From contig NZ_JAOPFU010000018.1 in assembly GCF_025515275.1 (NCBI RefSeq), positions 1-64,000 of the forward strand: a DNA stretch of 64,000 nt, read 5' to 3'. Within the stretch, counting starts at the first letter, position 1. Every line of letters starts with the position of its first letter. Below, one piece after another: positions 40,432 to 48,085 of this stretch. The notes under the pieces were generated by a model. That model was given only the letters and a program-made list of their open reading frames with translations, ran no database searches and was not told the origin of the DNA. Both the position numbers and the translations under genes were made by a program. Source of the stretch: Catenovulum sp. 2E275. GTDB taxonomy: Bacteria; Pseudomonadota; Gammaproteobacteria; Enterobacterales; Alteromonadaceae.

Positions 40432-40653
40432 ATGGCTACTTTAAGTGTTCGTTTAGACAAAGAATTTGTGGAAAGAGCCAGCATTATTGCTAAAACATTA
40501 AGTCGTTCAACATCAAAGCAAGTTGAACACTGGGCTAAAATAGGTGAAATAATGGAAGACAATCCAGATTTATCTTATGAGTTTGTTAAACAAGCCCTAA
40601 TTGCAAAAGCTGAAAAAGAAGCTGGCAAATTAGAGGCATACGGGTTTGACTAA
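40432..40653 (+). CDS. ParD-like antitoxin
   Basis: A 73-aa protein of the ParD-like (PF11903-type) family. It opens with a ribbon-helix-helix strand (MATLSVRLDKEFVERA) and has the family segment SKQVEHWAKIGEIMEDNPDLSYEFVKQALIAKAE (residues 27-60). Such proteins bind their own promoter and neutralise a RelE/ParE ribonuclease-type toxin encoded just downstream. Here the following toxin frame is truncated, so this is probably a solitary or decaying antitoxin. Confidence 0.85.
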   Translation: MATLSVRLDKEFVERASIIAKTLSRSTSKQVEHWAKIGEIMEDNPDLSYEFVKQALIAKAEKEAGKLEAYGFD

Positions 40654-40768
40654 AATAACCCAAGTGTTACAAACACCGACCTTTAAAAAAGCAGTAAAGA
40701 AACTCAAAGAATCCCGTAGGCATGTAGTTAATTACCGCGCTCAAGGCTTTTTACAGGGAAAACAATAA
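40646..40768 (+). pseudogene. truncated RelE/ParE-type toxin remnant
   Basis: This frame overlaps the antitoxin stop by 8 bp and starts at TTG. It opens with KITQVLQTPTFKKAVKKLK, which matches the N-terminus of RelE-like toxins paired with ParD-like antitoxins. After about 22 residues the similarity stops and an unrelated tail (ESRRHVVNYRAQGFLQGKQ) ends at TAA 40766-40768. Normal toxins have about 85-120 residues, so the catalytic part is gone. A deletion that joined two unrelated pieces is the simplest explanation. Confidence 0.65.
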
Positions 40769-40912
40769 ATGCCGTTAAAACGTACTCTAATCAAGAAAAA
40801 TAAATCCCCTGCTCTTTCGAAGTTACGTAATCAATTTGCTTTTAAATGGCTAATCAAACAAAGAGTAAAGCAGGTAAATAATGCAATTGCTATAGAAATT
40901 AAAGATTTATAA
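40769..40912 (+). CDS. small basic protein, 47 aa, hypothetical
   Basis: The ATG follows directly after the stop codon of the toxin remnant. The product is strongly basic (MPLKRTLIKKNKSPALSK and WLIKQRVKQVNNAI). I recognise no family. It may be the tail of a larger gene brought in by the same deletion, or a chance frame; TTTTTACAGGGAAAA upstream could serve as a ribosome-binding region. Confidence 0.3.
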   Translation: MPLKRTLIKKNKSPALSKLRNQFAFKWLIKQRVKQVNNAIAIEIKDL

Positions 40913-41022
40913 AAATCTTTCCTCTAAGGGGCACTTGTGGCAGACTCAGATAGATGTTATTAATCGTATAACAGCACACTAGTGGAATAAACTTCGGGCA
41001 CTTTTAAATAAATTAACACTAA
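40913..41022. other. intergenic spacer before DUF262-HEPN operon
   Basis: These 110 bp hold no gene. They should contain the promoter of the DUF262-HEPN pair. I see no strong -35/-10 pair, hairpin or attachment site. The region from the toxin remnant to here looks like the left junction of an insertion. Confidence 0.3.
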
Positions 41023-42297
41023 ATGATAAGTGACTTTAATTTTACGGACATAGTTACAATGAACACTGAATTTAAGACTAAACTTCATCCTAATGAATCT
41101 TTAAAAATAAACTCGCCTCAGCAAGTGAAGCTAAATGATTTCGACAAAAAAAAGGCAAATGATAAGTATATTGCAGGGGAAGTCCGTATTATTACCGAGC
41201 AAGCTCGTTATCCCCTAAATACAATTTTATCAATGGTCAAAAGTGAAGATTACATACTTAATCCAGAATTTCAGCGTCGCCACAGGTGGGACGTAACGAG
41301 AAAATCAAGATTGATTGAATCTTTCATTATGAATGTACCTATCCCTCCAATTTTTTTATACGAAATAGAATATTCCACGTACGAAGTCATGGATGGCTTG
41401 CAACGGTTAACTGCAATCTCACAATTCTATAAAAATGAATATGCTCTATCAAATCTGACTGAATGGAAAGAATTAAACGGCCTAACTTATGAGCAACTAC
41501 CAGAGCAAATTAGAAAAGGAATCGACCGAAGATATATATCGTCAATAATCCTCTTGCAAGAGACCGCAAAAGATAAAGTTGAGGCTGCTAGATTAAAACA
41601 ACTTGTATTCGAAAGAATTAACAGTGGTGGTGAAAAACTGAAATCTCAAGAAATTCGCAATGCGCTTTATCCTGGAGACCTCAACTCCCTATGTATTAAA
41701 ATGGCGCGAGATAAATATTTTTGTAAATTATGGCAAATTCCTGAACCTGATGCTCACGAAATAAGTTCTGGGGAGCCTAGAGAAGAGGTGATAAATAACA
41801 TCTATTATAAAGATATGTCAGATGTAGAACTATGCCTGCGATTCGTAGCATATCGACAACTTGACAAAATGGAAGGCAACACTATGGAAATTTTCTTAGA
41901 TTCCTTCTTAAAAGCCGGTAATGAAAAATTTGATATTGATACCCTAAATCATATTAAAACAATTTTCGAGTCTACTACTAAACTGGCATACGAGATATTT
42001 GGAATTAAAGCATTCTGGATGCATAGAAAGCGATCAGAGAAAGGTTCTGCAGGTCAAAACTCTCACTGGTATCAGTTGCAGAAGCCGACCAAAGTTTTAT
42101 ATGACCCTTTAATGCAAGTTCTTTCCAATCTGTTGGACCACAGTGATAAATTGATTGAGAAAAAGGATGCCATTGTCGCAGGAACCCAAAAATTGCACCA
42201 AGATAATTTAGAAATATTTGCCGGCAGAGATACAAATAAAAATGACGTTATTCGAAGAGTAAATATCCTTAGAGAATATTTTGGACGTTTTATATGA
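41023..42297 (+). CDS. DUF262 (ParB/GmrS-like) domain protein
   Basis: A 424-aa cytoplasmic protein. The DUF262 N-terminal domain shows the canonical PEFQRRHRW segment (81-89), LIESFIMNVPIPPIFLYE and the nucleotide-binding-type motif DGLQRLTAI (124-132). GmrS of the GmrSD type IV restriction enzymes uses this fold to hydrolyse nucleotides. The rest is helical (FERINSGGEKLKSQEIRN is also typical). No DUF1524 HNH domain is fused, so it differs from GmrD. The downstream HEPN gene overlaps by 4 bp, so the two act together. Starts at 41023 and 41059 (MNTEFKTKL) are both possible; neither has a strong ribosome-binding site. Confidence 0.88.
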   Translation: MISDFNFTDIVTMNTEFKTKLHPNESLKINSPQQVKLNDFDKKKANDKYIAGEVRIITEQARYPLNTILSMVKSEDYILNPEFQRRHRWDVTRKSRLIESFIMNVPIPPIFLYEIEYSTYEVMDGLQRLTAISQFYKNEYALSNLTEWKELNGLTYEQLPEQIRKGIDRRYISSIILLQETAKDKVEAARLKQLVFERINSGGEKLKSQEIRNALYPGDLNSLCIKMARDKYFCKLWQIPEPDAHEISSGEPREEVINNIYYKDMSDVELCLRFVAYRQLDKMEGNTMEIFLDSFLKAGNEKFDIDTLNHIKTIFESTTKLAYEIFGIKAFWMHRKRSEKGSAGQNSHWYQLQKPTKVLYDPLMQVLSNLLDHSDKLIEKKDAIVAGTQKLHQDNLEIFAGRDTNKNDVIRRVNILREYFGRFI

Positions 42298-43322
42298 TAG
42301 AGACATCGCTATCTCAGTTTTTGGAAAGCTTAAAATCTTTAGAAAAGTATATTAACTACCATAGACATAGTTCAACTTATATAAACTTAGCATTAAAAAA
42401 TGGGGATTTATCTGACCCGTTAAAACTTTTCAACCAAACTGATTTAGCAACTAAAAAATCTTTTGATTATCGTGGTTATATAATTTCACTATATGGAATG
42501 TTAGAACGATATCTAGAAGACTTATTGCAAGAATACTTAGAAAATACTCAGGAGATTTTCCCTAAGTATCACGATCTACCTAATGAAATAAAAAAAAATA
42601 ATATATCCTTAAACAATGACCTTTTAAAAAATATTGATTTACCAAAAAATTCAGCGCTGTCAATTTCGAACATCGTCAAGAAGCTAAATGATAATCTAAA
42701 TAACAATATTTCAAATCTGAATATAGAAGCCTTTACTAAACACACTTTCAATTTTAGAGTTAATACTATTGAAGAGTTTTTCAAGCGTGCAGGAATTACA
42801 GGCATTTTTCAAAGAATCAGGAAAATTCAGCCTCTGCATACAATACTAGCTGATGAATTTATAAGCTTAGATAGACTAAAATCCAATGTACTTTTTTCTT
42901 TTATAGACGAAATAGCTGAAAGACGGAATGAAGTGGCCCATGGAACTGATAATATTGAAGTTCTTTCAACACAAATAATACTAGAGTATTTAGAAAAATT
43001 TCGCTGTTTTGGTATATCCCTAAACCAACTAGTAAAAAGTCATTTTTTAATGCAAAAAACAAATGGTGTTAAAGAACACAAATTAATTGATGTTTTTAAC
43101 AAACGTATTGCATGTTTAGCTGTTTCAGATATTAAATGTGATATGAATTCAACTATAGTGATAAGAAATAAAAATGCGCAACCAGAATTCAATACAAGTA
43201 AAATAATTGATATGCAGGTAAACAATAATTCAGTGCACAAAATTGACACTGATACAGAAATAAAGATAGGATTAAAATTAGATATTGATGTACACCGAAG
43301 TTCGATCATTTATATCTTGTAA
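42294..43322 (+). CDS. HEPN-domain protein (MAE_28990/RiboL-PSP-HEPN type)
   Basis: A 342-aa protein of very AT-rich coding sequence. Its N-terminal two-thirds is an all-helical HEPN domain: a helix with DYRGYIISLYGMLERYLED (58-76) and the RNase motif R-x4-H in ERRNEVAHGTD (Arg211, His216). HEPN RNases with this motif cut tRNA or mRNA in toxin and defence systems. The last 100 residues look beta-rich and are unfamiliar. It starts with ATGA inside the DUF262 stop codon. The likely role is the effector of a two-gene defence or toxin module with the DUF262 protein as sensor or partner; that is inference. Confidence 0.8.
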   Translation: MIETSLSQFLESLKSLEKYINYHRHSSTYINLALKNGDLSDPLKLFNQTDLATKKSFDYRGYIISLYGMLERYLEDLLQEYLENTQEIFPKYHDLPNEIKKNNISLNNDLLKNIDLPKNSALSISNIVKKLNDNLNNNISNLNIEAFTKHTFNFRVNTIEEFFKRAGITGIFQRIRKIQPLHTILADEFISLDRLKSNVLFSFIDEIAERRNEVAHGTDNIEVLSTQIILEYLEKFRCFGISLNQLVKSHFLMQKTNGVKEHKLIDVFNKRIACLAVSDIKCDMNSTIVIRNKNAQPEFNTSKIIDMQVNNNSVHKIDTDTEIKIGLKLDIDVHRSSIIYIL

Positions 43323-43372
43323 ATCAAGTACTTAAATATTTGAAATTATGATCTAGAGGTTCAATCCCCCGC

Positions 43373-43903
43373 TCACTCAACCTTCTCAGCAATTAATTCC
43401 TGCACAATAAGCTTTAATAAAAACGTTTCCCGCTCTATTGATAACCCTTTTTTACTGCTGTTTTTAATGGTTTGTTCATTGTGTTCAATGGCTTGATAAA
43501 TATTCATCCATACTGGGCGCATGCCATTTTTTATTTCGTAGTCTTCCAGTTGAGTGGCGGCTAGTTCATCGTCTATTTCGCAGCTAAAACAGTACGACAA
43601 CATATTTACGCTATCAAACTCGGGTTTGTGCCACGGGCGATATTCTTCATATAAACCAAAGGGTTGAATATTACGGATATTTTGCGCACCGGTTTCTTCG
43701 GCCAGTTCACGGCAAAAACCAGCAATCATATCTTCGCCTTCGTCTAAACCGCCGCCGGGTAAGCTGTAGTCGTGATAACGCTGGGTATAAAGCATTAAAA
43801 TAGATTCGCCTTTTAGCACAATTGCACGGGTGGCGCGGCGCTTAAATAATTTATCTTGCGCTAAGTTAACATCGGGATGAATAGCAGTTTTTAATAATCG
43901 CAC
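43373..43903 (-). CDS. NUDIX hydrolase
   Basis: A 176-aa pyrophosphohydrolase with a complete NUDIX box (GGGLDEGEDMIAGFCRELAEE, split as G-x5-E-x7-REL-x-EE). The first strand AIVLKGESILMLYTQRYHDYSLPGGG is typical. The substrate (a nucleoside diphosphate derivative) is not evident. The gene is independent, ending 51 bp from the convergent HEPN gene. Confidence 0.92.
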   Translation of the reverse strand: MRLLKTAIHPDVNLAQDKLFKRRATRAIVLKGESILMLYTQRYHDYSLPGGGLDEGEDMIAGFCRELAEETGAQNIRNIQPFGLYEEYRPWHKPEFDSVNMLSYCFSCEIDDELAATQLEDYEIKNGMRPVWMNIYQAIEHNEQTIKNSSKKGLSIERETFLLKLIVQELIAEKVE

Positions 43904-44000
43904 GGTTTAAATCACATTGAATATTTATTTTTAAGCGTAACTCAGCAATTAACCTGCGCTAAGGTTAAATAACCCCGTGCGGTTAATTGCTCGGTTTAAT

Positions 44001-44017
44001 AAACTCGATCTGAGTTT
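44001..44017 (-). terminator. short hairpin after mtnD
   Basis: The inverted repeat AAACTC-GATCT-GAGTTT lies directly after the mtnD stop. On the minus strand it is followed by TATTAAACC rather than a full T-run. It could end the mtnBCD transcript weakly. A second inverted repeat (GCAATTAACC at 43945-43954 and its complement at 43981-43990) lies further on. Confidence 0.4.
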
Positions 44018-44019
44018 AA

Positions 44020-44565
44020 TTAGTTTTCTAAACGGGGGAATTGATCGGCTATGGTTTCACCGGTGAATTTTGCAACCCAGCCTTCGGGGTTATCAAAAAT
44101 TCTAATGGCGGTAAATTTAGGGTTTGGCCCCATGTCAAACCAGTGTTTGGTTTGTGCCGGTACTGAAATTAAATCATCTTTTTCGCATAATATTGCATAC
44201 ACTTTATCGCCAATATGCAATACAAACTGCCCTTGCCCACGTACAAAAAAACGAATTTCATCTTCGTTATGCGTATGTTCGTCTAAAAACTTTTTGCGAA
44301 ATTCAGCTTTTTGCGGGTGATCTGGATTCATGCTGACCACATCGTAAGACTGATATCCGCGCTCTTCAACCAAGCGATTAATTTCGGCTTGATATGCTTG
44401 AATTATCGTGTCGTTGTCGGCATCTTCGGCGAGGTCTTTTTCAAGCTGCCAGCGTTCAAACTGAACACCAATTTTGCTTAACTCGGTTTGAATTTCTGTC
44501 GCGTTGTGTGTATCAATAAAAATCTGGTTTTTATCTTGATCTGAATAAATCGTTAATTGGCTCAT
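44020..44565 (-). CDS. mtnD: acireductone dioxygenase
   Basis: Cupin metalloenzyme of methionine salvage that splits acireductone; the Fe form gives the methionine precursor and formate, the Ni form an off-pathway product. The protein is 181 aa. Metal ligands His97, His99 and Glu103 lie in [13 protein letters not shown], and the fourth is His141 in QTKHWFDMG. It follows mtnC by 6 bp. Confidence 0.97.
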   Translation of the reverse strand: MSQLTIYSDQDKNQIFIDTHNATEIQTELSKIGVQFERWQLEKDLAEDADNDTIIQAYQAEINRLVEERGYQSYDVVSMNPDHPQKAEFRKKFLDEHTHNEDEIRFFVRGQGQFVLHIGDKVYAILCEKDDLISVPAQTKHWFDMGPNPKFTAIRIFDNPEGWVAKFTGETIADQFPRLEN

Positions 44566-44571
44566 TATTTA

Positions 44572-45261
44572 TCATCCAAAATCAGCTAGGTTAATTTGAG
44601 TAAAGTTGCTGGCTTGCGGGTGCTGGCCAACAATAACCTTGTTGTCGCGTACCAGTTGCATGGTATTAAAACCCGCTTGTTTGGCTGCGTCTAATTCTTC
44701 TTTAATATCGGATAAAAACAATACTTCGCTGGCGCTAAAAGGTAAAGACTGCAAAATAGTTTGATATGAGTTAACTTCGCGTTTATGGCCAACCTGAGTA
44801 TCAAAATAACCTTTAAATAAAGGTGTCATGTCGCCAAAATCACTGTACCCAAAAATAAGTTGCTGGGCTTTAACCGAGCCACTGGAATAAACATAAAGCG
44901 CGATGTTTTGCTGATGCCAGTTGTTTAGCTCGGTGTAAGCATCTTGGTAAACATGGCCGGTAAAATCACCGTTTTGATAACCTTTAACCCAAATTAAACC
45001 TTGTAAACTTTTAAGCGCTGGCTCTTTTTTGTCGGCTTCTATCCAACTAATTAATTGCTCAATCACTTGCTCGGTTGTCATATCTGGCTGCTGGCAAACT
45101 TGTTTAACCGCGTTGATTTGCGCTAATACGTTATCTTGCGTGGCATTATTTTTAACAAATTCGGCCAGGTTTTGTTTGGCGTACGGAAATAATACCTGAT
45201 GCACAAATTCAATTGAGCTGGTTGTGCCTTCAATATCGGTTAAAATGGCTTTTATGCTCAT
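44572..45261 (-). CDS. mtnC: enolase-phosphatase E1
   Basis: Bifunctional HAD-family enzyme (2,3-diketo-5-methylthiopentyl-1-phosphate enolase and phosphatase), 229 aa from ATG 45261 (MSIKAILTDIEGTTSSIEF). The first HAD motif is the divergent LTDIEGTTSS typical of MtnC, followed by VYSSGSVKAQQL and LFLSDIKEELDAAKQAG. The start overlaps the mtnB stop by 4 bp; the longer frame from 45294 would lie inside mtnB. Confidence 0.96.
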   Translation of the reverse strand: MSIKAILTDIEGTTSSIEFVHQVLFPYAKQNLAEFVKNNATQDNVLAQINAVKQVCQQPDMTTEQVIEQLISWIEADKKEPALKSLQGLIWVKGYQNGDFTGHVYQDAYTELNNWHQQNIALYVYSSGSVKAQQLIFGYSDFGDMTPLFKGYFDTQVGHKREVNSYQTILQSLPFSASEVLFLSDIKEELDAAKQAGFNTMQLVRDNKVIVGQHPQASNFTQINLADFG

Positions 45262-45893
45262 GCTTTCCCCAATAGTTTTTCTTGCCACAAACAAGCAAAT
45301 AAAAATTCAAAGCCTTCGACATGGCGTTTTGCTTCGCTTACGCTATTGCCCCATGCATATAAACCGTGGCCTTTTACTAAAAAACCCGGCTGGGTGATTT
45401 CACCTGCATGCCATTTGGCTTCTACGCGTTTGGCAAGGGCATCAATATCCTGATCATTGTCAAATACCAATACTTCAATGCTGTCTAAATGCGTGGTATT
45501 GCCGCGCAGCGACTTTTGCATTTCGTAACCTTGAATCACAATTTTATCGCCACAGGCGCGTGATAATACGGTTGAATGCACCGAATGCGTATGTAAAACA
45601 CAGTCAATTTGCGGATTTAGCTGATATAGTTTGGTATGTAAGCCGGTTTCGGCAGATGGTTTTAAAGCCGGATCAACCGCTTTATTATCCATAGTTGAAA
45701 TCATTAAGTCGTCTAGGGTAAGTTGGTCTTTAAATTTACCTGACTGTGTAATTAAACAATGCTGTTCATCTATTCTTGCAGAAAAATTGCCACCGGTTGC
45801 CGGACACCATTGGCGCTCGCCAATAAAACGAACGGCATCAACTAATTGCTGCGATAACTGGGGAAAATTTGTAGGATGTAAATCAGATTCCAT
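45258..45893 (-). CDS. mtnB: methylthioribulose-1-phosphate dehydratase
   Basis: Class II aldolase-fold zinc enzyme that dehydrates methylthioribulose-1-phosphate, 211 aa. The zinc histidines lie in VLHTHSVHSTVLSR, with a further ligand near the C-terminus (GHGLYAWGNSVSEAKRHVEGFEF, in two parts). It is the first gene of the mtnB-mtnC-mtnD operon. The upstream enzymes MtnA, MtnK/MtnP and the transaminase are not encoded in the window. Confidence 0.96.
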   Translation of the reverse strand: MESDLHPTNFPQLSQQLVDAVRFIGERQWCPATGGNFSARIDEQHCLITQSGKFKDQLTLDDLMISTMDNKAVDPALKPSAETGLHTKLYQLNPQIDCVLHTHSVHSTVLSRACGDKIVIQGYEMQKSLRGNTTHLDSIEVLVFDNDQDIDALAKRVEAKWHAGEITQPGFLVKGHGLYAWGNSVSEAKRHVEGFEFLFACLWQEKLLGKA

Positions 45894-45964
45894 AATCTAG
45901 CTCAAACTATTAATATACCTAAAGTCATTAAGGTCGGGATTGTAACACATAGTTAACCTAACTC

Positions 45965-46495
45965 ATGAGCATAAATAAAATGAAAATATTAAGCCGTAAA
46001 TCCACCATTATCATTATTGCTTTAATCGCTTGCGCACTGGGCGCATATAGCGCTTTAAATTTAAATAACACGCCCAAAAACCCAGTTTTGCAACAGGCTT
46101 TTGCCAGTAATATTGAGCAAACTAAATTAGCAGATTTTAAACAGGATTATATTATTTTAGATTTTTGGGCAAGCTGGTGTCAGCCTTGTGTTAAGTCATT
46201 GCCTTATTACGAAACTTTATTTGCTGATTTACCACCGCACAAATTTGCTTATGTTGCGGTGAATTTAGATACAGATCCGGCAGATGCAAAACAATTTCTG
46301 GCCGATTTAAACTTAAACCACACAGGGGTATTTTTTGACGCGGAAGGATTATTACAACGCAGCTTTTCGATAGCGGGTTTACCCACTTTAATTGTACTGG
46401 ATAAACAAAGACAGGAAATAAACCGTTTAATGGGTTTTAACCCTAAACAGCAACAAAACCTTGAGAACTTATTAGTGAACTTAAATACCAATTAA
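45965..46495 (+). CDS. thioredoxin-like (TlpA/ResA-type) membrane-anchored protein
   Basis: A 176-aa protein with one N-terminal transmembrane helix (STIIIIALIACALGAYSAL) and a periplasmic thioredoxin domain. The redox motif is WCQPC in LDFWASWCQPCVKSLP, and the cis-Pro loop is GLPTLIVLD. It probably reduces disulfides in periplasmic proteins or apocytochromes. ATG 45965 is used; the internal ATG at codon 6 is an alternative. It is divergent from mtnB. Confidence 0.9.
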   Translation: MSINKMKILSRKSTIIIIALIACALGAYSALNLNNTPKNPVLQQAFASNIEQTKLADFKQDYIILDFWASWCQPCVKSLPYYETLFADLPPHKFAYVAVNLDTDPADAKQFLADLNLNHTGVFFDAEGLLQRSFSIAGLPTLIVLDKQRQEINRLMGFNPKQQQNLENLLVNLNTN

Positions 46496-46566
46496 AAGCT
46501 GAAATCACTATTTGTGAACTAAGACAAAATGGTGACTAGTACCGTTTCAATATATGTTTAAGTACA

Positions 46567-46680
46567 GCTTGTAGATCGGCGTTTACGCCGTTGAATATTG
46601 TAGTTTAACGGCGCTCGACAATTTGCTCCTGCAATGTTCTACCACTGGTATCCATGCCAGCGAACTAGACCTACAGTAAA
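46567..46680. repeat. REP-like / degenerate mobile palindromic element
   Basis: The stretch holds hairpins CGGCGTTTACGCCG (46577-46590), a third CGGCG arm nearby, and CTGG-N8-CCAG (46645-46660). The layout of a GTAGATCGGCG start and facing hairpins resembles the short intergenic palindromic elements dispersed in many Alteromonadales genomes. It is more GC-rich than the flanking sequence. The copy number cannot be judged from one window. Confidence 0.4.
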
Positions 46681-46712
46681 ACTGAACTCATCAAAGTTAA
46701 GTGTACTAAAAT

Positions 46713-46757
46713 AAAAAAGCCGCAGATTAAACTTAAAATTTAATCTGCAGCTTTTTT
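46713..46757. terminator. bidirectional rho-independent terminator
   Basis: A long stem (AAAAAAGC, one mismatch, GCAGATTAAA and complement) with a short loop has A- and T-runs on opposite sides. It can serve both the plus-strand thioredoxin-like gene and the minus-strand erpA. Confidence 0.85.
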
Positions 46758-46842
46758 GGATACTGTTTTTAGTAGTGGTATATAGCGCGTTACTCAGCGT
46801 TGTTTAGCATTTTCCTTGAGTGTTTTAGCGCGCAATTACGTG

Positions 46843-47178
46843 TTATACCGAAAAGCTTGCGCCACAACCGCAAGTTGAAGAAGCGTTAGGGTTGGTCACA
46901 AAAAAACGAGAACCTTCAAGGCCAGATGTATAATCTACTTCGCCGCCAACTAAGTATTGCAAACTCATTGCATCGACAACTAAAGTAACACCTTCTTTTT
47001 CGATTAACATATCACCGTCATTTACTTTTTCGTCAAAAGTAAAACCATACTGGAAACCAGAGCAGCCACCACCTGTGATATAAACACGAAATTTAAGATT
47101 CGGATTTTCTTCCTCTTCTATCAGCTGCTTAACCTGCTTTGCCGCAGTATCTGTAAAGTTAAGTGGAATTGCATCCAT
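46843..47178 (-). CDS. erpA: iron-sulfur cluster insertion protein ErpA
   Basis: A-type carrier that delivers Fe-S clusters to targets such as IspG. The protein is 111 aa with the three cluster cysteines: Cys39 ([11 protein letters not shown]), Cys103 and Cys105 ([10 protein letters not shown]). The N-terminus [20 protein letters not shown] is typical of ErpA rather than IscA. An AT-rich leader with GATGAGG lies upstream of the ATG. Confidence 0.96.
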   Translation of the reverse strand: MDAIPLNFTDTAAKQVKQLIEEEENPNLKFRVYITGGGCSGFQYGFTFDEKVNDGDMLIEKEGVTLVVDAMSLQYLVGGEVDYTSGLEGSRFFVTNPNASSTCGCGASFSV

Positions 47179-47264
47179 CTCTTATACCTCATCTTATAAA
47201 CCTAATGCTTTATTATCTAATACCTGACTAAAACGTTCAACTAATTATCTAAAATTCAGCTCAC

Positions 47265-47993
47265 TTATTCCTGATGTGTAATTTCTGGTTGCCAGTCGAA
47301 AACTTGGCTGGTTTCACTATGTTCCTGTCCTCTAGCTTTTGGCAAAGTCACAGTTAGCTCAATTCGCTCAGGTGTAAAGTTTTCGGGCAATACAAAATTA
47401 CCTTCAAGTATTTGAAAGTATTTAAAATTAAAACTCATATCGTTTTCAGATAAAGCGAGTTGGCTAATTTCAAAATTACTGGCCTGCTCATTTTGCATGC
47501 CTTTTAGGTTAATGGTGACATTGCCTTTGGCAAATTGTTTAATTTTACTGGTTTGGATCAGCACCACTTTGTATCTGTATTGCTGCGCAATTAAAGTTGG
47601 CTCTATATATAATCTGTCGATAGTCACGCCACCGGCATTTAACTCTGGCGCCATAATATTTTGATAAAAACTAAGCTGTTCTTTGTATCTAATATTATTT
47701 TGTTGGGCGGTTTGTAGATCTTGCTGGATTTGCTGCAAACTAAGTTTGCCTACTTCGGCCTCGACTCTCACAAAGTTAAGTTGCTGCTCTAGCTGGTATA
47801 CTTGCTCGTCTCTTGCTTCTAATCTTTTTTGTAAAGTTGAGTATTGATCTAACTTTTTTTGATCTAACCACTTTGCAATGCCAAAACCGGCTAAAAATGC
47901 GAATAACAAAATCGCTAAACCCACTAATGTGGTATAAAATCTTATATTTGGACGAAAAATAAATTCAAAATTATTAATAACTTGTTTTTTCAA
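47265..47993 (-). CDS. DUF6776-like membrane-anchored coiled-coil protein
   Basis: A 242-aa protein with one N-terminal transmembrane helix (TTLVGLAILLFAFLAGFGIA), a coiled coil at about 45-105 (STLQKRLEARDEQVYQLEQQL), and a C-terminal beta-rich domain of about 125 residues. Size, layout and position upstream of erpA match a conserved gammaproteobacterial family of unknown function (DUF6776). The family assignment is from memory of the gene neighbourhood and is less certain than the topology. Confidence 0.65.
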   Translation of the reverse strand: MKKQVINNFEFIFRPNIRFYTTLVGLAILLFAFLAGFGIAKWLDQKKLDQYSTLQKRLEARDEQVYQLEQQLNFVRVEAEVGKLSLQQIQQDLQTAQQNNIRYKEQLSFYQNIMAPELNAGGVTIDRLYIEPTLIAQQYRYKVVLIQTSKIKQFAKGNVTINLKGMQNEQASNFEISQLALSENDMSFNFKYFQILEGNFVLPENFTPERIELTVTLPKARGQEHSETSQVFDWQPEITHQE

Positions 47994-48085
47994 AGCAATG
48001 ATTCTTCTTTATTGATTGTGATAGACTTAACTAACCTGTATTAATGATTTTATCTTAGACCGATTTTAACCATTAAATATCCTAA

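Larger units (their letters stand above)
46496..46842. other. intergenic region between tlpA-like gene and erpA
   Basis: This is a 347-bp gene-free stretch between two convergent genes. It contains a REP-like palindromic element (about 46567-46680) and a strong bidirectional terminator (46713-46757). No open frame with coding character is visible. Confidence 0.6.

Noticed and set aside
43344-43380. Complete tRNA gene
   Set aside because: Only a T-arm-like stretch is present. No acceptor, D-arm or anticodon arm of suitable spacing can be drawn upstream.
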